From: Lachnospiraceae bacterium oral taxon 096
GTDB taxonomy: Bacteria > Bacillota > Clostridia > Lachnospirales > Lachnospiraceae
Direction: 5' to 3'
DNA length: 64,000 nucleotides
Assembly: GCA_018141845.1 (NCBI GenBank)
Contig: CP073340.1
Coordinates: forward strand, 1,203,001 to 1,267,000
Made by a program: the position numbers and the translations under genes. Of this stretch, positions 44,472-53,256 are shown one piece after another (positions within the stretch are counted from its first letter, which is position 1; the number at the start of each line of letters is the position of its first letter). The notes beneath the pieces were generated by a model. The model ran no database searches. It had not been told where the DNA came from and saw nothing but the letters and a program-made list of their open reading frames with translations.

Positions 44472-46052
44472 ATGGCAGAAAACCAAAGTAGTAATAGCGA
44501 TGCAGTGAATGCACTCGAAGAGAACAAAAAAGTAGAGCGCAGGGAGCGAGAAAAATTAGAGCGAGAATATGTAGAACGAGAACAGATAGAAAATACGGAG
44601 AATGAGGAAAATGGGCGAAATGAACTTCCAGAGGAGAGCCGACCAAATCTCAATGAATTGTTTGAATCTGTTTCAAATACAGATAGTGGTGAAAAGGAAG
44701 AAGAGAAAGAAGAAGAGGAAGATAGTGATGAGCTGGAGCATTTGATTGATGAGGGAAATCAGCAAGATATTGATGATTACTATGAGGATATGCAACCAGC
44801 TGACTTTGCAGAAGAAGTCGATGATCTTGATGATGAAGATATCAAAAAATTACAAGATCTTCTCGACATCGATCAATTGGCTGAACTTATGGAAGAGGCC
44901 GACGATGATTTGCGTCAAAGAATTGCGAGATTATTAAAAGATGAAGTCCTTTTGAAGATTTTTGAAAAGATGTCAAAGGACGATATTGTGGATATTCTCG
45001 GAGATATGGAGACGGGAAGAAGAAAGCGTATTCTTAACCAAATGAAATCGGGTGATCGAAGAATTATTCACACTCTATTACAATATCCCGATGATTCAGC
45101 TGGTGGAATTATGACCACAGAGTACATTGCACTTCGCGAAGATAGAACATGTGCGGAGGCATTGGATATTATTCGAGATATTGGACCAAAGACAGAGGTT
45201 ATTGAGGAAATTTTTATTACAGATGAGCATCGCAAATTAGTCGGATATGTCGATTTGCGAGACTTACTTAGTGCTCCAAGAAATACAAAGCTTCGGGAAA
45301 TTATGGATGATCAAGTGGTTTCTGTCGAGCCAGAGACCGATCAGGAGGAAGTTGCACAAATTGTATCAAAGTATGACTTACAGGCTGTGCCCGTAGTGAG
45401 CAAAAAGGCAATGATTTTGGGCATTATTACGGTCGATGATATTATTGATGTCCTTCAGGAAGAGCATGATGAGGATATTGCCCATTTGGGTGGTGTATCA
45501 GCAGAGGAAGGAATGGATACAAAATGGATAGACTCTGTTCGGCTTCGCCTTCCTTGGTTGGTAATCAACCTCCTAACGGCTTTTCTTGCCTCATTTACCG
45601 TAAAGATATTTGAGGGGACCATTGCAAAGGCCGTGGCTTTGTCCGCAACCATGACGATTGTATCGGGAATGGGTGGCAATGCAGGAACACAGACGATGTC
45701 CATTTTGGTGAGAGAGCTGGCCAGTGGCAGCTTGAATTTTAAAGAAGATTGGCGTGCGCTGATGAAGGAAATTTTACTTGGCGTTGTTGATGGTGCAGCC
45801 ATTGGTCTGATCACAGGTGTTGTCGTTGCTATTTTCTATGGCAATGTCTATCTTGGACTCATTATTTTTTTGGCAATGATTGGAAACTTAGTTGTAGCAG
45901 GTATTTTTGGATTTGCTGTTCCCGTTGTTCTTGACCATTTTAAAATTGATCCAGCCCTAGCTTCTTCCATTTTTGTCACGACAGCAACAGATGTCTTAGG
46001 ATTTTTTATTTTTCTTGGACTAGCAAGTTTGTTTTTGGCAAAGTTAATATAG
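44472..46052 (+). CDS. mgtE: Magnesium transporter MgtE
   Basis: 526 residues. A long, highly charged Glu/Arg-rich N-terminal extension (about 1-90) precedes the MgtE N-domain (about 95-200, QPADFAEEVDDLDDEDIKKLQDLLD). The CBS pair (about 205-330) includes GGIMTTEYIAL and LQAVPVVSKKAMILGIITVDD. The five-helix pore domain (about 355-526) includes ATMTIVSGMGGNAGTQTMSILVRELA. It is a Mg2+ channel gated by cytosolic Mg2+. The acidic extension is longer than usual. GAAAGGAGGC precedes the start. Confidence 0.94.
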   Translation: MAENQSSNSDAVNALEENKKVERREREKLEREYVEREQIENTENEENGRNELPEESRPNLNELFESVSNTDSGEKEEEKEEEEDSDELEHLIDEGNQQDIDDYYEDMQPADFAEEVDDLDDEDIKKLQDLLDIDQLAELMEEADDDLRQRIARLLKDEVLLKIFEKMSKDDIVDILGDMETGRRKRILNQMKSGDRRIIHTLLQYPDDSAGGIMTTEYIALREDRTCAEALDIIRDIGPKTEVIEEIFITDEHRKLVGYVDLRDLLSAPRNTKLREIMDDQVVSVEPETDQEEVAQIVSKYDLQAVPVVSKKAMILGIITVDDIIDVLQEEHDEDIAHLGGVSAEEGMDTKWIDSVRLRLPWLVINLLTAFLASFTVKIFEGTIAKAVALSATMTIVSGMGGNAGTQTMSILVRELASGSLNFKEDWRALMKEILLGVVDGAAIGLITGVVVAIFYGNVYLGLIIFLAMIGNLVVAGIFGFAVPVVLDHFKIDPALASSIFVTTATDVLGFFIFLGLASLFLAKLI

Positions 46053-46066
46053 AAATCGTGTAGTAG

Positions 46067-46097
46067 AAAGTAGCTGTCGAGAGATAGCTACTTTTTG
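46067..46097 (+). terminator. Terminator after mgtE
   Basis: The stem AAAGTAGCT (46067-46075) / AGCTACTTT (46086-46094) is followed by T residues. Confidence 0.8.
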
Positions 46098-46135
46098 ATT
46101 AACACAAAATTAAAAAGGAAAAAAATAAAAACTTA

Positions 46136-46164
46136 TTGGCTTTCAATTGTAAAAGAGTTAGGAT
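46136..46164 (+). promoter_or_regulatory. Predicted promoter of the cas operon
   Basis: TTGGCT (46136-46141), 17 bp, TAGGAT (46159-46164). It lies upstream of the two degenerate repeats, so the cas transcript would carry both repeats in its leader. Confidence 0.45.
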
Positions 46165-46186
46165 GAAGGTGTGAGGAATATCACAT

Positions 46187-46263
46187 CTTGAATCATATCT
46201 TAGAGGAATGTAAAAGTTTAGTTTTGCATTGTAATTCGAATCGTACCAGAGTGGAATGTCAAT
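46187..46263 (+). CRISPR. Two degenerate CRISPR repeats in the cas operon leader
   Basis: Repeat B (46234-46263) matches the array repeat at 27 of 30 positions, including GAATCGTACCAGAGTGGAAT. Repeat A (46187-46216) keeps GAATC and GGAATGTAAA, about 21 of 28 aligned positions. They are 17 bases apart (46217-46233), and cas6 starts 33 bases after B. They are in the same orientation as the main array 8 kb downstream. This arrangement resembles the degenerate mini-arrays (CreR-type) described at some cas loci, or a Cas6 cleavage site in cas mRNA. Confidence 0.75.
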
Positions 46264-46296
46264 AAATAAGAATTCATTGGATAAGGAGGGAATATT

Positions 46297-47004
46297 GTGA
46301 AATATGTTGTCAAGTTGCGATTGGAACAGCCAAATTTTAAGTCAGATTATAGGAGGACGGTGATTAGTTTTTTTAAGTATGCCATTTCGAAATATATGGA
46401 TGGTGAGTTTTATGATTTTCTCTATAATAGTGGAGCAAATCAAAAGTCATTGGTTTGGTCTATTCGCTTTGCAGAGCCAAAATTTTTAGGAGAAAATATG
46501 GAGCTTGGCGGGACAGAGGTAGAGATGACATTGAAAATGTCTGATGCTCAGACTGCACTTGTCTATTATTCTGCACTGTTAGAGATGAAAGGAAAGGCCT
46601 TTCCAGTTGGGGAAGGAAATGCTTTGACTTTAGAGCAAATCAAAATGGTTAGAGAGGAAAAAATTACTCAGCCATTTGCCATGTTTAAGGTATTGTCTCC
46701 AATCTGTTTAAAGGAGAGAGAAGAGAAAGAACAGTATTTATCTGTCGAGGATGAGAACTTTTTGGAGGAAATGAAAAGAAAGTTGAGGGAGAGTTTGCCA
46801 CAACTTTCAAAGGAGATTGAAGAACTTAAGGGTGATTTTAGAGGGTTGAGAAAAACAATAGTGCGTGCATATGGGATGAAAATTCCAGCGAGCGTGGGAA
46901 CTTTTGCACTGGCAGGGGATGTTCAAATATTGCAATATATTTTAAGTTCAGGAGTGGGATCAAAGAGAAATTCGGGATTTGGATTAGTTGAGTTTGTGAT
47001 GTAG
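46297..47004 (+). CDS. cas6: CRISPR RNA endonuclease Cas6
   Basis: 235 residues from GTG 46297 (AAGGAGGGAA upstream). The C-terminal glycine-rich loop GVGSKRNSGFGLVEFV is the Cas6 signature. The N-terminal ferredoxin-like strand is KYVVKLRLEQ. It cuts the repeat transcript to give crRNAs with an 8-base 5' handle, predicted here as ATGTAAAG. It is the first gene of the cas operon and lies just after two repeat-like sequences that it could bind in its own mRNA. Confidence 0.9.
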   Translation: MKYVVKLRLEQPNFKSDYRRTVISFFKYAISKYMDGEFYDFLYNSGANQKSLVWSIRFAEPKFLGENMELGGTEVEMTLKMSDAQTALVYYSALLEMKGKAFPVGEGNALTLEQIKMVREEKITQPFAMFKVLSPICLKEREEKEQYLSVEDENFLEEMKRKLRESLPQLSKEIEELKGDFRGLRKTIVRAYGMKIPASVGTFALAGDVQILQYILSSGVGSKRNSGFGLVEFVM

Positions 47005-47016
47005 GGAGGTGAATTT

Positions 47017-48471
47017 GTGATTGAAATCGGTGACTATGAGATTGAGGGGGAGGCTTTTAACCGCAAGTTAGTGCCAACAGATTGGAGATATGCGGCGGCA
47101 GCAGTGGGCATGATTCGATTTTTTCGCCAAGCAAAGTTTCCTTATAAAAAGCAGGGAAGGAAATTATATTATCGCTATGAGGACATTTATCCAGAGGATG
47201 AATTGGATCAGAAGTTTTTGCTATTTGTCGAAGATTATTTGAAAGATAATATGCATCATTGTCAGATAGAATATAAGTTAAAAAGGCTAAATGATGTGAC
47301 AGGTGAACAAAGAGATGCACTGTTGAAAGAGATAAATGACAAGCTAAAGGCCAATACAATATTAAAAAAGATATTTGCTGGAATGGAGTGCAATGGTGAG
47401 AATGGGGAAATCATTCAAAGGCGGATTGAAGAGCATCGGCTGGAGCTCATTCGGCAGACTTTTGCGAATGCAAAAGTTGGAGGGTATAGTCAATTTTCTG
47501 ATGCAAATAAATTGAGAAGTGCACCAGCAGCAACTTGTCGATTAAGTGGCTTCGCTGTTGATGGGGGAAGAAAAACAAAGGCTCTGGGATTTTGCTTTGA
47601 TAAGGATACTTTTCAAGGTAAGGATGAAGTGGAATTTGACTTTGTTATGTTTGGATTTACAAAGGGAGCAGAAGCAGTATTTATTAATGACAATATTTCG
47701 ATAGAAAAGTTACTAAATACCAATAATGCTTTACAAACATTCTTGTCCGAAAAGCAGGGGGAGCGAGCAAATTGGGATGCTATGTTTTATAACTATATGG
47801 AGACGATGCCTTTTCTTGCCTATGATGTGGAAGTCATTAAAAAAGCATTTAATACAGGCTATTTTGAGACGATTTTTCTTCGAGAGAGCAGATTACATAT
47901 CTTCCGAGAGATAGAGGAAAAGTGGAAGAATAGAGATTTTTCTTTAGATGCTGCCCTCTATCGTTGGGTTAAGGTGGATCAAGATAGTTCCATAAACATT
48001 ATGCATGAAGTGACAATGGCCATTTTAAACAATCAAAATTTGGATGACTTGATCGAAAAGTTATTCTTTCTCAATGCAGGGCATGGAATATTGAGAACTT
48101 TGATTGAGGTCAATGACATTATGTACAAAATGGATAGGAGATTGGAGGAAGCTATGGAAGAGAAAGTTAGTCTAAAGGGGACATTTGCAGCTGCCAACGC
48201 AGTGGTGAAGTATTTTGAGTCGGCTGGAAATAAAAATAAGATTAAGAACTACCGACAAAAGTTATCTAGCGTGCTTGTGGCAAAGGACTATGATCGCTTT
48301 ATAGAGATTATGTTGCAACTGTCGTCATATACCGACATTTCATTTCGTTTTTTGCACTATTTGATTCAAGATTTTGAATCAAATAAAAACTTAGCTTATA
48401 ATTTTGTGAATCAGCTTGTAGTTTCAAAAGATGAGAACAAGGAAGAGGGAGGTAAGAAGGATGAAGAATAA
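47017..48471 (+). CDS. cas8: Cascade large subunit Cas8 (Cas8b/Csx8-like)
   Basis: 484 residues from GTG 47017 (GGGAGGTGAA upstream). Position between cas6 and cas7 and overall size identify it as the type I large subunit. AATCRLSGFAVDGGRKTKALGFCFD near residue 174 resembles the core of the Cas8a1/Csx8 group; the CxxC pairs of Cst1 are missing. Large subunits find the PAM and recruit Cas3. The C-terminal ~105 residues are helical and preceded by an internal ribosome site (separate entry). The subtype name remains uncertain. Confidence 0.8.
   Translation: MIEIGDYEIEGEAFNRKLVPTDWRYAAAAVGMIRFFRQAKFPYKKQGRKLYYRYEDIYPEDELDQKFLLFVEDYLKDNMHHCQIEYKLKRLNDVTGEQRDALLKEINDKLKANTILKKIFAGMECNGENGEIIQRRIEEHRLELIRQTFANAKVGGYSQFSDANKLRSAPAATCRLSGFAVDGGRKTKALGFCFDKDTFQGKDEVEFDFVMFGFTKGAEAVFINDNISIEKLLNTNNALQTFLSEKQGERANWDAMFYNYMETMPFLAYDVEVIKKAFNTGYFETIFLRESRLHIFREIEEKWKNRDFSLDAALYRWVKVDQDSSINIMHEVTMAILNNQNLDDLIEKLFFLNAGHGILRTLIEVNDIMYKMDRRLEEAMEEKVSLKGTFAAANAVVKYFESAGNKNKIKNYRQKLSSVLVAKDYDRFIEIMLQLSSYTDISFRFLHYLIQDFESNKNLAYNFVNQLVVSKDENKEEGGKKDEE
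48154..48471 (+). CDS. Candidate internally translated small subunit Cas11
   Basis: Inside cas8 and in the same frame, GGAGG (48144-48148) stands 5 bases before ATG 48154, an ideal ribosome site. The product would be 105 residues (MEEKVSLKGTFAAANAVVKYF…), charged and helical. No separate small-subunit gene exists in the operon. Internal translation of Cas11 from the large-subunit gene is established for types I-B, I-C and I-D. Its use here is inferred from the sequence only. Confidence 0.55.
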   Translation: MEEKVSLKGTFAAANAVVKYFESAGNKNKIKNYRQKLSSVLVAKDYDRFIEIMLQLSSYTDISFRFLHYLIQDFESNKNLAYNFVNQLVVSKDENKEEGGKKDEE

Positions 48472-49345
48472 GGCACTTACATTGACCGTCATTGCAAACA
48501 TGACATCAAACTATGGAGAGGGTTTGGGAAATATTGGCGTTGTACAAAAGATTTATCGCTCAGGAAAAACCTATTCCATTCGATCGAGAGAAAGCTTGAA
48601 GAATGCGATTATGTTACAGAGTGGTTTGTATGATGATTTAGGGGTGATTGTTGCTGGAGATGGAAAAGTGGCACAAAAGGCTGTATCAGAGGAAGCGAAT
48701 GCGTCAAATCAGAGAGCCTTAGAAGGAGGCTATATGAATACAGTTCCGACAACGAAAATTAGGAAGAGTTCCTTCTATTTGACAGACGCCATTTCTTTTG
48801 TTCCGTTTATCAATACGACTCGATTTCATAATAACTTATTCCAGGCAAAGACTTATGCAGAAGGCGATGAAAATAAGTTAAAGGCTGGATTGATGCCTTA
48901 TCAGTATGAGTACGAAAAAGCATTAAAGTGCTATAGTATGACTATTGACTTAGATAAAGTGGGCGTGGATGAAAACTATGGCGAAGAGGCAGACAATACG
49001 GAAAAAATCTATCGAGTAAGGGCATTATTAGATGCAGTGAAAAACCTCAGCTTGGTTGTCAAGGGAAATATGGACAATGCAGAACCGCTCTTTGTTGTAG
49101 GAGGAATTGGAGAGCGAAAGCCCCATTATTTTGAGAATGCAATTCATATGACTGGGAATAAGCTAAAAATTGGGAAAGACTTGAAGGAAAAGTTAAAAGA
49201 AGGGTATAGAGCTGGTCTATTGGAAGGAAATACTTTTGAGAATGAAGAGGAAATCATTCAAGAGTTAGAGCCTGTTTCCGTTGTAGAATTTTTTGAAAAG
49301 TTGAAAGATGAGGTGGATGCATATTATGAAGGTGCTCAGAATTAA
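48461..49345 (+). CDS. cas7: Cascade backbone subunit Cas7
   Basis: 294 residues from ATG 48461 (GAGGGAGGTAAGAAGG upstream), overlapping the cas8 end by 11 bases. LTLTVIANMTSNYGEGLGNIGVVQKIYR at the N-terminus, SRESLKNAIMLQSGLYDDL and FVVGGIGERKPHYFENAIHM are typical of Cas7 of the DevR/Cst2 type I-B group. Several copies coat the crRNA spacer in Cascade. It overlaps cas5 by 20 bases. Confidence 0.92.
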   Translation: MKNKALTLTVIANMTSNYGEGLGNIGVVQKIYRSGKTYSIRSRESLKNAIMLQSGLYDDLGVIVAGDGKVAQKAVSEEANASNQRALEGGYMNTVPTTKIRKSSFYLTDAISFVPFINTTRFHNNLFQAKTYAEGDENKLKAGLMPYQYEYEKALKCYSMTIDLDKVGVDENYGEEADNTEKIYRVRALLDAVKNLSLVVKGNMDNAEPLFVVGGIGERKPHYFENAIHMTGNKLKIGKDLKEKLKEGYRAGLLEGNTFENEEEIIQELEPVSVVEFFEKLKDEVDAYYEGAQN

Positions 49346-50420
49346 ACTGAGGCAGAGTCAAGCATCTTATGCAAAGGAAGAAACAGTCAAAAATAGAATG
49401 ACCTATCCTCTTCCAGCATATTCAACCATTATTGGAGCTTTGCATGCGGCATGCGGATATGACCATTATCATCAAATGGACATTTCAGTTCAGGGAAAAT
49501 TTGAAAGTATGCAAAGAAAACTTCAGGTCAATTATACGCTGTTAAATCATTTAGAGGATGACCGAAGCACTTTAATTTGGCTAGAAAATTCGAATGCTTT
49601 GAGCAATGGCTACATTGAGGTTGCAAAGGCATTAAAGAAGCAGGGAAATAGCTTTAGAAAAGGAATTACCATACAGATAGCTAGAGAAGATAAGATTCAA
49701 GAGTACAGGGCAATAAAAGATCGGGATGATCAACTCAAAAAGATGGAAAAGGAAGAGATTTGTCCCATTGAAGATCTTTGGAAAGCTGAGAAAAAGAGAT
49801 TAAAGCAGGCAATAAAAGATGCAGGGAAAAAAACAGAGGAGGGGATGGAGCTTATTAAGCGACTCGATGCAGGAGAAGAAAGAGTTAAAAAACTTCGTGC
49901 TGATTTTAAGGAGAAACGAGAGAGAGAGGTGGTAGAACCATTGAGCCATTTTGGCACATTGACTAAGGGAGTAAGTTATCAGGAAGTACTTTCAGATGTC
50001 GAATTAGTGATTCATGTGCACGCAGATGAAGAGGTTATGCAGGATATTTTGAAACATAAATTTGACCTTGTGGCTTTAGGTAGAAGTGAAGATTTTATCG
50101 AATTGGAAGAGATAAAAGAGGTGGAGCTGACAAGAGACATTGATCAAGAATATACTTTGCAAAATGGCTATAGTATGTATGTCAATTATGAACGGATTGA
50201 TGAAGGAACTTATTTTATTAAAGACAGCAGGAAAAAAATGGGGCGTGAATTGAGTATACAGGGCACACTCTATGAGATATCAAAGAATTATGAAATTCAA
50301 GATAAGAAGAGGGTATTTCAAAAAATCTCTTGTCTGTATACATCGACAGTGGCGATTGACAGCGACTCAACAGATGCATGGTTTGATCGAGATGGGGGCT
50401 ATATTGTAGATTTAAACTAG
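49326..50420 (+). CDS. cas5: Cascade subunit Cas5, with long helical insertion
   Basis: 364 residues from ATG 49326, against the usual 200-250. The N-terminal RAMP fold is clear: VLRIKLRQSQASYAKEETVKNRMTYPLPAYSTIIGALHAACGY. Residues about 125-205 form a highly charged, probably coiled-coil insertion (KAEKKRLKQAIKDAGKK, EERVKKLRADFKEKRERE). The fold then resumes at GVSYQEVLSDVELVIHVHAD. Cas5 caps the 5' handle of the crRNA. The start lies within the end of cas7, so translation is coupled. Confidence 0.88.
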   Translation: MKVLRIKLRQSQASYAKEETVKNRMTYPLPAYSTIIGALHAACGYDHYHQMDISVQGKFESMQRKLQVNYTLLNHLEDDRSTLIWLENSNALSNGYIEVAKALKKQGNSFRKGITIQIAREDKIQEYRAIKDRDDQLKKMEKEEICPIEDLWKAEKKRLKQAIKDAGKKTEEGMELIKRLDAGEERVKKLRADFKEKREREVVEPLSHFGTLTKGVSYQEVLSDVELVIHVHADEEVMQDILKHKFDLVALGRSEDFIELEEIKEVELTRDIDQEYTLQNGYSMYVNYERIDEGTYFIKDSRKKMGRELSIQGTLYEISKNYEIQDKKRVFQKISCLYTSTVAIDSDSTDAWFDRDGGYIVDLN

Positions 50421-50433
50421 GAGGTAGAAGAAG

Positions 50434-52743
50434 ATGAGCAAGCAGTTAGAGATTCCAGAGTATTATAAAAATTATTTGGCCAAGGAAGATGAGACCTTGT
50501 ATGAGCATACAGCAGAGCTCTTAGAATGCTTAGGTGAGCTTTCAAAGTTTTCGGATATCAAAAATTTATGGCTTGTGGAACTTAGCTGCTTGTATCATGA
50601 TGTGGGAAAAATCAATGCCCTATTTCAAAATCGCTTGAATGCACATAAAAAATTTGATGCAACAAAGGAAGTAGGGCACAATATTTTATCTGCAATTTTA
50701 GCGAAAGCATTGTTACAGGATGTAGACAAAGAGCAGATGCGAAAGGTCATCTATGCTATCTTAAATCATCATCATTATGTGGATAATTTTGGTGAACTTG
50801 AAGATAAACAGTTACTAATAAAAGAAAATTTAGAGACGGTTCCTTGCACTATTTTGCCACAATCAAGTAGAGACAAAGATTTATCTAAAAGCATTGGCGG
50901 GAGAGAAGCCAATGCTTTAAAGAAGTTGGAAGAAGATATTGATAGTCAATTAATTAAAGGATTTTTGCATAAGTGTGACTATAGTGCAAGTGCACATGAA
51001 GTCATTGAGATTCCCAATGTAGACTTGGATCAACGAATGGAAAGATATTGGGATAGAAAAGAGTATATTCCCAATGATATGCAAAAATTTGCAAGGGACA
51101 ATAGAGATAGGCATTTGATTTTAATTGGTTCAACGGGATTGGGAAAGACAGAAGCTTCATTGATGTGGCTTGGAAATCAAAAGGGATTTTATGTATTGCC
51201 TCTGAGGAGTGCGATTAATGCAATGTATGAGCGAGTGAAGAGAGACTTTTATCCAATGGATTATTCTTCTCATTTGGGACTTTTGCATAGTGAAGCAAGG
51301 AGTGTCTATTTTAAAAACTTAGAAGAGAAAGTTCAAAAAGTTGGAGAAAAAGAACAACAAGAATTTTGGAATTATTATGGAACGACAAAATCCATGGCAC
51401 TTCCTGTGACCATTACGACACCGGATCAAATTTTTCGCTTTGCATTTAAATATCCTGCCTATGAATTAATGCTGGCGACTTGCAGTTATTCTAAGATAAT
51501 TATTGATGAGATCCAAGCCTATTCTCCAGATATTTTGGCCACATTGATTTATAGTTTACAATGGATTGATAAAGTTGGAGGGAAGTTTATTCTTACAACA
51601 GCTACGCTTCCTCCATTTATCAAGAGTTGGCTGGAAAAGTATATGGGAAAGTCGATCGTTGAAAAAGAGTTTTTGAAAGAGGAGATTAGACATCATGTGC
51701 AGTTGTGTGATCGAGAGATAGCGACAGAAGATATTTTTGAGTTTATTGATGTGAATAGAGGTAGAGAAAGTTTAAAAATATTAGTGGTTGTCAATACCGT
51801 TCGCACAGCACAAAGAATCTACAAAGAACTAAGAGAAAATATAGGGGATGATATTGTAGTTAAAGTATTGCATTCTCGCTTTACAGTACAAGACAGAAAT
51901 TTAAAAGAAGAAGAAATTCTAAATGATGGAGCGACAGCTTGTAAAAAGAAAGTGATATGGGTAGCAACTCAAGTTGTCGAAGCAAGCTTAGATATTGATT
52001 TTGATGTTTTATTTACAGAGCTTTCTGATTTGAGCGGATTGTTTCAGAGATTGGGGCGCTGTAATCGAAAGGGAAAGAAGTCTATAGATGCAGAAAATGT
52101 GTTTGTCTATACAGTGATACCAAGAGCGTTGTATCGAAAATCTTCAGAAAAAAATTCATACATAAAGAAGGGATTGATCTTTGAATCTCTTTTTGAACTG
52201 AGTAAGACAGCTTTGCATAATTGGAGTGATGGCCGTATAGATGGGATGATGTCAGAAAAGGATAAAAACAGGATGATTTCCACATATTTTACGCTGGATA
52301 AATTGAAAGAATATGAGGAAAGATATCCAGATTCATCCTATATAAGAGAGTTTGAAGATGCTTATCGGGGATTAGAAAGTTTAAGAACAGGTCAGTTGAC
52401 ACTAGATGAGGCAACGAAATCGTTTCGAAATATTACTTCTATTTCCGTGATTCCAACGAAAATCTATTTGGAGAAGTCGGAAGAGTTTGCAAAAATTAGA
52501 GATGATATGGAAATGATTATTCAAGATAAGCAAAACAGAGAAGAAAATAAGTTCAAGATGCTTCAACTTCAAAATCAGCTCAATCAATATACCTTGACTG
52601 TGGATATGAGTTATAAAATGTATATTCAGTTTCAGTCTCCATTGCAATTTGGCTATGAAAAATTCTATTTGATCAATGCTTCTTATGACAAGAATATTGG
52701 ATTGTTGAGAGAAAATGAGGAGAGTGGTCTTTTACAATGGTAG
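50434..52743 (+). CDS. cas3: CRISPR helicase-nuclease Cas3
   Basis: 769 residues. The N-terminal HD nuclease domain (about 1-195) has YEHTAELLECL, CLYHDVGKINALFQNRL and NHHHYV. The SF2 helicase has Walker A IGSTGLGKTEASL (near 228), the DExH-type motif IIDEIQAYSP typical of Cas3, TTATLPP (III), VATQVVEASLDIDFD (V) and QRLGRCNRKGKK (VI). It degrades DNA marked by Cascade. HD and helicase are in one protein, as in I-B, I-C and I-E. It overlaps cas4 by 7 bases. Confidence 0.95.
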   Translation: MSKQLEIPEYYKNYLAKEDETLYEHTAELLECLGELSKFSDIKNLWLVELSCLYHDVGKINALFQNRLNAHKKFDATKEVGHNILSAILAKALLQDVDKEQMRKVIYAILNHHHYVDNFGELEDKQLLIKENLETVPCTILPQSSRDKDLSKSIGGREANALKKLEEDIDSQLIKGFLHKCDYSASAHEVIEIPNVDLDQRMERYWDRKEYIPNDMQKFARDNRDRHLILIGSTGLGKTEASLMWLGNQKGFYVLPLRSAINAMYERVKRDFYPMDYSSHLGLLHSEARSVYFKNLEEKVQKVGEKEQQEFWNYYGTTKSMALPVTITTPDQIFRFAFKYPAYELMLATCSYSKIIIDEIQAYSPDILATLIYSLQWIDKVGGKFILTTATLPPFIKSWLEKYMGKSIVEKEFLKEEIRHHVQLCDREIATEDIFEFIDVNRGRESLKILVVVNTVRTAQRIYKELRENIGDDIVVKVLHSRFTVQDRNLKEEEILNDGATACKKKVIWVATQVVEASLDIDFDVLFTELSDLSGLFQRLGRCNRKGKKSIDAENVFVYTVIPRALYRKSSEKNSYIKKGLIFESLFELSKTALHNWSDGRIDGMMSEKDKNRMISTYFTLDKLKEYEERYPDSSYIREFEDAYRGLESLRTGQLTLDEATKSFRNITSISVIPTKIYLEKSEEFAKIRDDMEMIIQDKQNREENKFKMLQLQNQLNQYTLTVDMSYKMYIQFQSPLQFGYEKFYLINASYDKNIGLLRENEESGLLQW

Positions 52744-53234
52744 ATGAGAAAATCACAGGATTGATGGTCTATTATTACTTTGTTTGCAAGAAAAAATTAT
52801 GGTTGTTCGGCAATGGTCTTGAGATGGAGGAAGAAAGTGAACTTGTGCATATGGGAAAAGTAATTGATGAGACAAGTTACCAGTCAGAGAGAAAGCATAT
52901 TATGATCAATGAAGAGATTAATATTGACTTTATTGAAAATGCAGGAGTCATTCATGAAATTAAGAAGAGTAGAAAAGTTGAGCAGGCATCCATATGGCAG
53001 GTAAAGTATTATTTGTACTATTTAAAAAATAGAGGTGTAGTTGATGTTTTAGCAAAGCTCGATTATCCCTTAATCAAAAAGACAGAGGAGATTTTGCTAT
53101 CAGAAAGTGATGAGGCACAGATAATAGAAATATTAAGAGACATTGCAAGGATTATTTCAAGTCCGACTGTTCCAGAAGGACAACAAGGTAGGATTTGCAA
53201 AAAATGTGCATATTTTGATTTGTGTAAGTTGTAA
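52737..53234 (+). CDS. cas4: CRISPR adaptation exonuclease Cas4
   Basis: 165 residues. A Cys near the N-terminus (YYFVCKKKLWLFG) and three at the C-terminus (GRICKKCAYFDLCKL) form the 4Fe-4S site. The RecB-like nuclease core includes VIHEIKKSRKVEQASIWQVKYYLYYL (ExK and QxxxY motifs). It selects PAM-bearing prespacers with Cas1-Cas2, which follow. Confidence 0.94.
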   Translation: MVDEKITGLMVYYYFVCKKKLWLFGNGLEMEEESELVHMGKVIDETSYQSERKHIMINEEINIDFIENAGVIHEIKKSRKVEQASIWQVKYYLYYLKNRGVVDVLAKLDYPLIKKTEEILLSESDEAQIIEILRDIARIISSPTVPEGQQGRICKKCAYFDLCKL

Positions 53235-53256
53235 ATAGGGTGATGGGGGAGTGTGG

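Noticed and set aside
44284..44646. Long N-terminal extension of the second alpha-glucosidase
   Set aside because: The extra residues are low-complexity, hydrophobic and unlike GH13. ATG 44283 starts the conserved WWHQKVAYQIYPKSF region and has a ribosome site.
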